From NCBI GenBank assembly GCA_011522905.1, contig WTIB01000261.1, positions 1 to 12,513 on the forward strand: 12,513 nt of DNA, in the 5' to 3' direction. Both the position numbers and the translations under genes were made by a program. How positions within the stretch are numbered: position 1 is the first letter of the stretch; the number at the start of each line of letters is the position of its first letter. Of the stretch, positions 7,089-12,513 are shown piece by piece. The stretch is from Crocinitomicaceae bacterium. Its GTDB lineage: Bacteria; Bacteroidota; Bacteroidia; Flavobacteriales_D; Crocinitomicaceae. The notes beneath the pieces were generated by a model, which saw nothing but the letters and a program-made list of their open reading frames with translations, was not told where the DNA came from and did no database searches.

Positions 7089-8396
7089 ATGAAACAAATT
7101 TTATTTTTTACACTTTTACTGTCTCTCTCAAATATCATTAATGCACAGACACCTTGTGATGATGGGAGGTATTCGAGCGCGGTGTTTACAGATTTCACAA
7201 AAACTTCTGACATCACCTATGGTTCAAACACCTCATGGAATGGCTCGAACACAACATTAAGGCTTGACTTTTATGAACCTGATGGAGATACCGAAACAGA
7301 ACGTCCGTTATTAATTTGGGTTCATGGTGGTAGCTTTATTGGTGGTTCAAAAACGGATCCTGATATGGTTGAGTTTTCTGAAAGATTTGTAAAAATGGGA
7401 TATGCCTGCGCTTCGATTGATTACCGTTTAGGTTTCTTTCCATTTGATTCGGCAAATGCAGTAAAAGCTGTGGTTCGAGCAGTTCAGGATTTAAGAGGAG
7501 CTATACGGTATTTTTATAAAGACAAACAAACAACAAATCAATATAAAATTGATACCAATAAAATTTTTGTGGGAGGAAGCTCCGCAGGGGCTATTACTGC
7601 CTTACATCTGGCCTATTTGGATGATGAGTGTAAAATAGCTGATTACCTGAACGAATCTACAATAATTTCGATGGGAGGACTCGAGGGAACGAGTGGAAAT
7701 GCTGGCTATTCATCGACAGTTCACGGTGTGATCAACGGATGTGGTGCCCTCGCCAGGTATAGCTGGATTGAAGCTGATGATGTTCCTCTTTGTTCCGTTC
7801 ATGGGACGAATGATGGAACGGTCACATATAATCGTGGATTGGTTAATCCCGGAATTCCCCTAATGTATTTAGACGGAAGTAGAATGCTTCACGAACGGGC
7901 TTGTGCTGTTGGTTTGGAGGAGTATTTTTATACCTTCCCTGGTGCTGGACATGTTCCATATATTAACAATGCCAATACGATGAATATTACCGTCAACTTT
8001 ATAAGGGATTTCCTTGTCAAGCAGCTTGGGTGTGATGTCGATGATATCCAGCCTCCAAATGCATGGTTAGAAAATGCATTTCTATATCCAACTGATGATT
8101 GCGATGGCAATCCAATAGAAGATGAATGTACATCTAATGGCATAGCAGAAAATACCTCTGCAATTATAGAAATTTACCCAAATCCAGCGAAAAATAAATT
8201 AACAGTTAGATCAAATGAGCTCATTGGGCAGATAGAAATATACAATCTTGTAGGTCAAAAGATAATGTCTAAAAAGGGGATGCTAAATGAATTAAGTATT
8301 GAGCTGAATAATATAAAATCTGGAAGCTATTTTATTCGAGTATTTGATGCAAACAATAACAGCTCAAAAGCACAATTAATAGAGGTCATTCAATAG
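7089..8396 (+). CDS. Secreted alpha/beta-hydrolase (carboxylesterase-like) with T9SS sorting domain
   Basis: The order is: signal peptide (about 1-19, ending INAQ), catalytic alpha/beta-hydrolase domain (about 40-310), Cys- and Asp-rich linker (about 313-355), and T9SS type A sorting domain (about 359-435, with IEIYPNPAKNKLTV, YNLVGQK and SGSYFIRVFD). In the catalytic domain WVHGGSF (His79) supplies the oxyanion-hole HGG motif, GGSSAG holds the nucleophile Ser165, HGTNDGTV gives Asp242 and GAGHVPY gives His288, so the triad is complete. The general layout is that of esterase/lipase-like carboxylesterases acting on carboxylic esters. The true substrate (lipid ester, acetylated or feruloylated glycan, polyester) cannot be told. 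The protein should cross the outer membrane through T9SS and be released or held at the surface. The gene follows the SGNH-like lipoprotein gene by 14 bases and precedes the next gene by 4, indicating one operon. Confidence 0.88.
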   Translation: MKQILFFTLLLSLSNIINAQTPCDDGRYSSAVFTDFTKTSDITYGSNTSWNGSNTTLRLDFYEPDGDTETERPLLIWVHGGSFIGGSKTDPDMVEFSERFVKMGYACASIDYRLGFFPFDSANAVKAVVRAVQDLRGAIRYFYKDKQTTNQYKIDTNKIFVGGSSAGAITALHLAYLDDECKIADYLNESTIISMGGLEGTSGNAGYSSTVHGVINGCGALARYSWIEADDVPLCSVHGTNDGTVTYNRGLVNPGIPLMYLDGSRMLHERACAVGLEEYFYTFPGAGHVPYINNANTMNITVNFIRDFLVKQLGCDVDDIQPPNAWLENAFLYPTDDCDGNPIEDECTSNGIAENTSAIIEIYPNPAKNKLTVRSNELIGQIEIYNLVGQKIMSKKGMLNELSIELNNIKSGSYFIRVFDANNNSSKAQLIEVIQ

Positions 8397-8400
8397 TTTT

Positions 8401-10575
8401 ATGATAAAAAATATCGGTTTTGTTCTCATAGGCATTTCCATTTCTTTCATTGGAATTGGTCAAACTTATCTTGAGGGCTTTGATGATATTAACAGCTTGA
8501 GTGATTGGTTTTTTCAAAACAACAGCGCTTCTCAAAATCAAAATTGGCATCAGGGGGATGCGAGTCAATTTACTTCGCATGAAGGAGTGTCCAATTCTTT
8601 CATTGGCGTCGGATACCAAAGCTCATCGGCTACTACTCCGGTTACATTGAGCAATTGGGCAATAACGCCCTCTAGAACCTTTAATAATGGTGATATTATT
8701 ACATTTTACACAAGGCGAGTAGATGTAAGCCCCGTATTTCCAGATCGTCTTGAGGTACGATTAAGTGAGGATGGCAACAATTTTAATATGGGCTTTGCCC
8801 CTGAAGATGTCGGATCATTTACCAACTTATTATTGAGTATCAATCCTAATCTTTCAACAACAGCTTATCCAAATACCTGGACGCAATATACCATAACTAT
8901 TTCTGGGCTTAGTGGTCCAACAAATGGACGAATTGGGTTTAGATACTACGTGACTGACGGAGGGCCTGGAGGGAGTAATTCAAATTACATTGGAATTGAT
9001 TCATACACTTACTATTCTACCTTAAATCCCCCTTCAAATGATGAATGTATTGATGCTATTAACATTGACCATACAGCATCATGTACTCCGGAACAAGGAA
9101 CATTACAAATGGCGTCAGAGTCCTTGGCCGGTTGCGATGGTATTGCAAATAATGATGTGTGGTATGAGTTTACTGCAAGTTCTAATGCTACGACTTTGGA
9201 GCTTTCGAGTTCAGCAGAAATGGATCCCGTAATTGAGGTGTTTTCGGGAACCTGTTCCAATCTCAACAGTCTGATTTGTTTAAATTCGAGCTATGATGGA
9301 GAAAATGAATCCACAACAATTGGGGGCTTAATTCCAGGACAAAATTATTACATACGAGTATACGACTGGTACAATTGGATTCCAAATACAATGGATTTCA
9401 GCTTGTGCATTGAAACTTTTGATCAATGCAATATAGATCCAGGAATAAATAGTAACCCTGAAAACGAAGCTTGTGGTGAAAATGAAAATGGTGGGTGCTT
9501 TGTGGTCAATCCAACATATCAAGATGTTACCTGTAATGAAAGCATTTTTGGCTCATGTTGGGCTGAAAATGGAATAAAAGATCTCGATTGGTATCGATTT
9601 GAAATTTATGAAGCCGGATTATCGAGCTTTATGATCTCTTCTGAATTTCCTGTAACCATTGAAGTATTCAATATCAGTGATTGTTCTATCCCACAGCTGG
9701 TTGGCAGTGAGAGTTATAATTCTTGTGAACAAAACACTTTTTCCATTAACCTTTCATCTGGAATTTATGCAGCTGTAATTAAGCCGAGTACATCAACGCT
9801 ATTGCAATGCGGAAATTTCAATGAATATGAAATTGGGTTTGATTTTCCTGAGAGCATTGTCGAGCTTAATTTAAATGGGACCACTGAATTTTGTGAAGGT
9901 TCCCCCGTGTCATTGTATTCAAGTAATCAAACAAATGGCCTATTTAATTGGGTAGTGGATGGAAATATTATCGCGACAACGGATACCTTACTTGTTGATT
10001 TTTCTGGAGCTGTGTATTTAAATTATACGAATCAAAACGGCTGTTTATCTCCACAACCTGAGACGGTTGAATTTGTAATGAATCCATTAAATTCTGCAGA
10101 TTTTTTATTCGAAACAAATCCTATATGTATTGGACAAGGAATCATTTCACCAATCGTAATTAACCCCGATGAAGGAATGTTTTCATCAACCCCAGGCCTT
10201 GATCTTAATGTAAATAATGGAGCAATAAATGCTGACAATTCATCAATCGGTTCATATTTGGTAACCCATCAAACGGGAGGAACCTGTCCCGACTCTGTTA
10301 GTGTGGAAGTTTTAATAGAGGATTGTTCATCTCTAGGTGAAAACAATCTTGAATTCATTGTAGAACCGAATCCATTTATGGAAGAAATTGAGATTCGTTC
10401 CGATTACGGTGGGCTCATTTCAATATACTCCGCACTGGGAGAAGTGATCTACAGGGGAAATAAGTCTCCTGGGATTCCGCTACGTATTTCGACCAAACAC
10501 TATGAAAAAGGCATATATTATATTTCCTTATCTGAAAATAAAAAATACACAGTGCAAAAATTGATAAAGTTCTAA
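8401..10575 (+). CDS. Large T9SS-exported multidomain adhesin-like protein
   Basis: The 724-residue product starts with a signal peptide (about 1-20, ending GIGQ). Residues about 22-207 look like a choice-of-anchor J / cleaved-adhesin jelly-roll (EGFDD, NSLSDWFFQN, SNWAITPSRTF, DIITFYTRR, DRLEVRLSEDG, IGIDSYTYY). From NDEC at 213 a PPC-like Cys-rich beta domain follows (DVWYEFTA, PVIEVFSGTC, GQNYYIRVYDW). A second, more divergent copy spans about 348-485 (LDWYRFEIYE, VTIEVFNISDC, GIYAAVIKP). Two Ig- or PKD-like segments (about 488-560 and 565-648, with EFCEGSPVSL and NPICIGQG) lead to a T9SS type A sorting domain (about 651-724, FIVEPNPFMEEIEI, EKGIYYISLS). No catalytic motif was recognised. 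Such proteins usually bind glycans or surfaces or act as scaffolds. The gene starts 4 bases after the esterase stop, so the two are probably co-expressed. Domain assignments are by pattern only. Confidence 0.82.
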   Translation: MIKNIGFVLIGISISFIGIGQTYLEGFDDINSLSDWFFQNNSASQNQNWHQGDASQFTSHEGVSNSFIGVGYQSSSATTPVTLSNWAITPSRTFNNGDIITFYTRRVDVSPVFPDRLEVRLSEDGNNFNMGFAPEDVGSFTNLLLSINPNLSTTAYPNTWTQYTITISGLSGPTNGRIGFRYYVTDGGPGGSNSNYIGIDSYTYYSTLNPPSNDECIDAINIDHTASCTPEQGTLQMASESLAGCDGIANNDVWYEFTASSNATTLELSSSAEMDPVIEVFSGTCSNLNSLICLNSSYDGENESTTIGGLIPGQNYYIRVYDWYNWIPNTMDFSLCIETFDQCNIDPGINSNPENEACGENENGGCFVVNPTYQDVTCNESIFGSCWAENGIKDLDWYRFEIYEAGLSSFMISSEFPVTIEVFNISDCSIPQLVGSESYNSCEQNTFSINLSSGIYAAVIKPSTSTLLQCGNFNEYEIGFDFPESIVELNLNGTTEFCEGSPVSLYSSNQTNGLFNWVVDGNIIATTDTLLVDFSGAVYLNYTNQNGCLSPQPETVEFVMNPLNSADFLFETNPICIGQGIISPIVINPDEGMFSSTPGLDLNVNNGAINADNSSIGSYLVTHQTGGTCPDSVSVEVLIEDCSSLGENNLEFIVEPNPFMEEIEIRSDYGGLISIYSALGEVIYRGNKSPGIPLRISTKHYEKGIYYISLSENKKYTVQKLIKF

Positions 10576-10577
10576 TT

Positions 10578-10607
10578 TTTGAATCACTGAATAATTCGTT
10601 AATTTCG
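10578..10607 (+). promoter_or_regulatory. Possible Bacteroidota promoter for the copper monooxygenase-like gene
   Basis: TTTG at 10578-10581 and TAATTTCG at 10600-10607 resemble the -33 and -7 elements, with an 18-base spacer and one mismatch in the -7 box. It lies in the 48-base gap, the largest within 4541-12177, and would place the start of transcription about 10 bases before the ATG at 10624. This is a moderate match in AT-rich DNA. Confidence 0.35.
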
Positions 10608-10623
10608 AAAAAAACCTAATCCT

Positions 10624-12177
10624 ATGAAATTATTTTCAAGTCTTTTGTTTGTATTCTCAGTCTCTTTTTCATTTGCTCAAACATGGAGCGGTGAAGTCGC
10701 TGAGATATTCTATAATAAATGCACCAAATGTCACCATCAGGGTGGTGGTGCACCATTTTCTTTGGTTGATTATAGTGAAGCAAGTAATATGGCAACCTCA
10801 ATTTATGATGCTGTTTATCAGGGACAAATGCCGCCTTGGCCGCCGAGTGAAAATTCTGCAGAGTTTCTACATGACAGATCTCTTGAAGCAAATGAAAAAT
10901 CTACCATCTTGAACTGGCTAACTTCGGGGTATCCAGAGGGAGATGCCAGTCAGACTCCTCCACCCCCAGTTTACAACGAAGGATCCATTTTAGGTAATGG
11001 GGATTTAGAGGTGCAGATTCCTACATATGCGAGTAAAGCAATTTCTGAAGATGATTACGTCTGTTTTTCTTTACCGACAAATCTTACCGAAAATAGAACT
11101 ATTAAAGCTGTGGAAGTCATTCCCGGAAATCCTGAGATTGTACATCATGTATTGGTATATGTTGACCAAACCGGTTCGGAAGTTACCGATACTATAGGTG
11201 GAGACTGTGCAAGCCCTTCAAATCTGAGCACAAAATTGGTTGGAGGTTACACCCCAGGATCCACACCTATCATTTTTCCATCTCAAGAGCCTATGAAATT
11301 GGGTGTGTCTGTAAATTCTGGAGCGAAGATATACCTCAATATGCACTATCCTATTGGGAGCTATGGTATGATCGACAGTACGAAAGTTATTTTCCATTTT
11401 TATCCCCCGGGTGAAACGAATATAAGAGAGGTGAGTTCGGACCCCCTTTTGATAAACTATAGCTTTATTTTACCCCCTGAACAAATAACCCCGATAAGTG
11501 CGAGCTATCCGAGCTCGGGGACTACTTCTACAGATTGGTCTTTATATTCCATATTTCCACATATGCATTTATTAGGGAAGACCATCGGGACGTACATGAT
11601 CAAACCTGGTCAAGATACAGTTGATTTGATTGACATCCCACATTGGGACTTCGATTGGCAGGACTTCTACAAATTCCGCTATTTACAAAAGCTACCATCC
11701 GGTTCTCGACTAAAAGCCTATGGATCGTTCGATAATACGTCGTTGAACGTCCATAACCCTTTTTCACCTCCTCAAACTGTGATGTTTGGTCTTAATACGA
11801 CAGATGAAATGTTTATTACATATCTTCAATATCTGCCCTATCAAACTGGTGATGAAGATGTCGATTTGACTGATCTTACATTGGTGAGCTTGGAAGAACA
11901 CCTCGAACAAATTGAATCTGATATGCAGGTTTTTCCAAATCCATTTGACAATGAAATAACCATCAAATTTGACCAAGCGATAAAACAATCTGATCAAATT
12001 TACATTTATGATAGTAGAGGTAATCGCGTTGCGATAATAGACCATTCGTCAGGAGTCAACGAAGTGCATTGGGATGGAACAAACCATAATGGAAATACCA
12101 TGAAACCTGGAATCTATTATATTTCTGCAAACATTGGTGGCAAAATGACGCAACAAAAAATCATCAAAATTAAATAG
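10624..12177 (+). CDS. T9SS-exported cytochrome-c-like / PHM-type copper monooxygenase fusion protein
   Basis: A signal peptide (about 1-19, ending SFAQ) is followed by a cytochrome-c-like segment with CTKCH (Cys33, Cys36, His37) and a downstream GQMPPWPPS whose Met could be the second heme ligand. The middle (about 125-420) matches the type II copper, ascorbate-dependent monooxygenase fold of PHM and dopamine beta-hydroxylase. VHHVLVY (His174, His175) and NMHYPIG (His241) fit the CuH ligands; FPHMHLLG (His313, His315) and DEMFITYL (Met396) fit the CuM ligands. All six copper ligands are thus present in the order of the family. A T9SS type A sorting domain closes the protein (about 434-517: VFPNPFDNEITI, IYDSRGNRV, GIYYISANIGG). 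It should be a surface or extracellular oxidoreductase that hydroxylates an organic substrate with O2; substrate and electron donor are unknown. The gene follows the adhesin gene by 48 bases and may share its transcript. Confidence 0.88.
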   Translation: MKLFSSLLFVFSVSFSFAQTWSGEVAEIFYNKCTKCHHQGGGAPFSLVDYSEASNMATSIYDAVYQGQMPPWPPSENSAEFLHDRSLEANEKSTILNWLTSGYPEGDASQTPPPPVYNEGSILGNGDLEVQIPTYASKAISEDDYVCFSLPTNLTENRTIKAVEVIPGNPEIVHHVLVYVDQTGSEVTDTIGGDCASPSNLSTKLVGGYTPGSTPIIFPSQEPMKLGVSVNSGAKIYLNMHYPIGSYGMIDSTKVIFHFYPPGETNIREVSSDPLLINYSFILPPEQITPISASYPSSGTTSTDWSLYSIFPHMHLLGKTIGTYMIKPGQDTVDLIDIPHWDFDWQDFYKFRYLQKLPSGSRLKAYGSFDNTSLNVHNPFSPPQTVMFGLNTTDEMFITYLQYLPYQTGDEDVDLTDLTLVSLEEHLEQIESDMQVFPNPFDNEITIKFDQAIKQSDQIYIYDSRGNRVAIIDHSSGVNEVHWDGTNHNGNTMKPGIYYISANIGGKMTQQKIIKIK

Positions 12178-12203
12178 AGGCAGAGACATTTTAAGGATTT
12201 TAC

Positions 12204-12211
12204 TATTTTTG
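12204..12211 (+). promoter_or_regulatory. Possible -7 element for tRNA-Cys
   Basis: TATTTTTG fits TAnnTTTG exactly and lies 13 bases before the mature tRNA, a sensible distance. No TTG or TTTG is seen 19-21 bases upstream, so the -33 side is weak. Transcription from the upstream gene could also supply the tRNA. Confidence 0.35.
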
Positions 12212-12224
12212 CCCTCACTAAAAT

Positions 12225-12299
12225 GGTCTCGTGGCCGAGTGGCTTAGGCATCGGTCTGCAAAACCGAGTACAGCGGTTCGAATCCGCTCGAGACCTCCA
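12225..12299 (+). tRNA. tRNA-Cys (anticodon GCA)
   Basis: A full cloverleaf can be drawn. The acceptor stem is GGTCTCG (12225-12231) with CGAGACC (12289-12295). The anticodon stem is TCGGT/ACCGA around the loop CTGCAAA, with anticodon GCA at 12258-12260, which reads the Cys codons UGC and UGU. The T arm is AGCGG-TTCGAAT-CCGCT and the variable loop is GTAC. The discriminator base 73 is T, the known identity base for cysteinyl-tRNA synthetase. The 3' CCA is encoded in the DNA (12297-12299). A terminator follows directly. Confidence 0.97.
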
Positions 12300-12300
12300 A

Positions 12301-12340
12301 AACCCTCTGAAACAATCAGGGGGTTTTTGTTTTTATTTTT
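12301..12340 (+). terminator. Rho-independent terminator after tRNA-Cys
   Basis: AACCCTCTGA (12301-12310) pairs with TCAGGGGGTT (12316-12325) around an AACAA loop, with one G-T wobble, and continues into a long T-rich tract to 12340. It begins one base after the tRNA CCA end, so it ends the tRNA transcript and separates it from the next gene. Confidence 0.88.
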
Positions 12341-12367
12341 TATCTTGTAGAAGATTCAACAAGCCAG

Positions 12368-12513
12368 ATGAAAAACATCCTTTTTTTATTTTCTTTATTT
12401 TTCGGTTTCTATTCCTTTACTCAAGAATGTATAAACCAATTCGAAGGCACTTATCATGTGGATATTTCAGCCACTATGCCTTTTTTTGAAAAGGCGGCAT
12501 ACACCGAAAATGG
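12368..12513 (+). CDS. Secreted protein of unknown function (5' part only)
   Basis: An ATG at 12368 opens a frame that runs to the window edge. The first 19 residues form a clear Sec signal peptide: MKN, a hydrophobic core rich in Leu and Phe, then YSFTQ before the likely cleavage site. The visible mature part begins ECINQFEGTYHVDISATM, which I do not recognise. An Ile/Phe-rich frame starting at 12223 overlaps the tRNA in another phase and is not coding; this frame is preferred because of the signal peptide and its position after the terminator. Confidence 0.7.
   Translation, partial: MKNILFLFSLFFGFYSFTQECINQFEGTYHVDISATMPFFEKAAYTEN

Noticed and set aside
9012..9266. Minus-strand and alternate-frame open frames inside the adhesin gene and elsewhere.
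   Set aside because: They lie wholly within well-supported genes, lack recognisable motifs and have no start signals of their own.
12223..12489. Open frame of 88 codons overlapping the tRNA.
   Set aside because: It starts two bases before the tRNA and reads through the tRNA and its terminator; the signal-peptide frame at 12368 is in another phase and is the plausible gene.
1..12513. A recoded genetic code in which TGA is a sense codon.
   Set aside because: All other full-length genes are free of in-frame TGA and use TGG for their many Trp residues, so the single TGA is an exception confined to the kinase gene.

Overview
The window looks like a piece of chromosome from a marine or free-living Bacteroidota, most likely Flavobacteriales-like. 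The evidence is AT-rich DNA, promoter matches of the Bacteroidota form TTTG-N~20-TAnnTTTG, three secreted proteins with type IX secretion (T9SS type A) C-terminal sorting domains, an OmpA-family protein with thrombospondin-3 calcium repeats, and weak Shine-Dalgarno sequences. All genes lie on the + strand. No mobile element, CRISPR array or rRNA was seen.

Layout. (1) 1-504 is the 3' end of an OmpA-family envelope protein, closed by a strong terminator at 528-551. (2) 682-1719 is a membrane sensor histidine kinase broken by an in-frame TGA at 1582-1584. The codons after the TGA stay in frame and encode the missing GTGLGL nucleotide-binding box. (3) 1803-4439 encodes a full-length cyanophycin synthetase (CphA) behind a good Bacteroidota promoter. 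(4) 4541-10575 is a tightly packed run of four genes with gaps of -1, 14 and 4 bases: a FadL/OmpP1 outer-membrane channel, an SGNH/GDSL-hydrolase-like lipoprotein, a T9SS-exported alpha/beta-hydrolase esterase and a T9SS-exported multidomain adhesin-like protein. (5) 10624-12177 encodes a T9SS-exported protein that joins a CxxCH cytochrome-c-like segment to a PHM/DBH-type copper monooxygenase module. (6) 12225-12299 is tRNA-Cys(GCA) with its own terminator, followed by the start of a further secreted protein that runs off the window.

Working together. The 4541-10575 cluster reads as an envelope and cell-surface module. A secreted esterase could release hydrophobic acids or alcohols outside the cell, a FadL-type channel could take them up, and the lipoprotein coupled to that channel could act as a partner. 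The lipoprotein is the strongest oddity in the window: its fold-defining blocks align well with the SGNH lipoproteins usually found beside FadL-like genes, yet the catalytic Ser, Asn and His positions read Thr, Asp and Arg. It is therefore probably a pseudoenzyme. CphA makes the Asp/Arg storage polymer, but no cyanophycinase gene is present in the window. The broken histidine kinase has no response regulator beside it.
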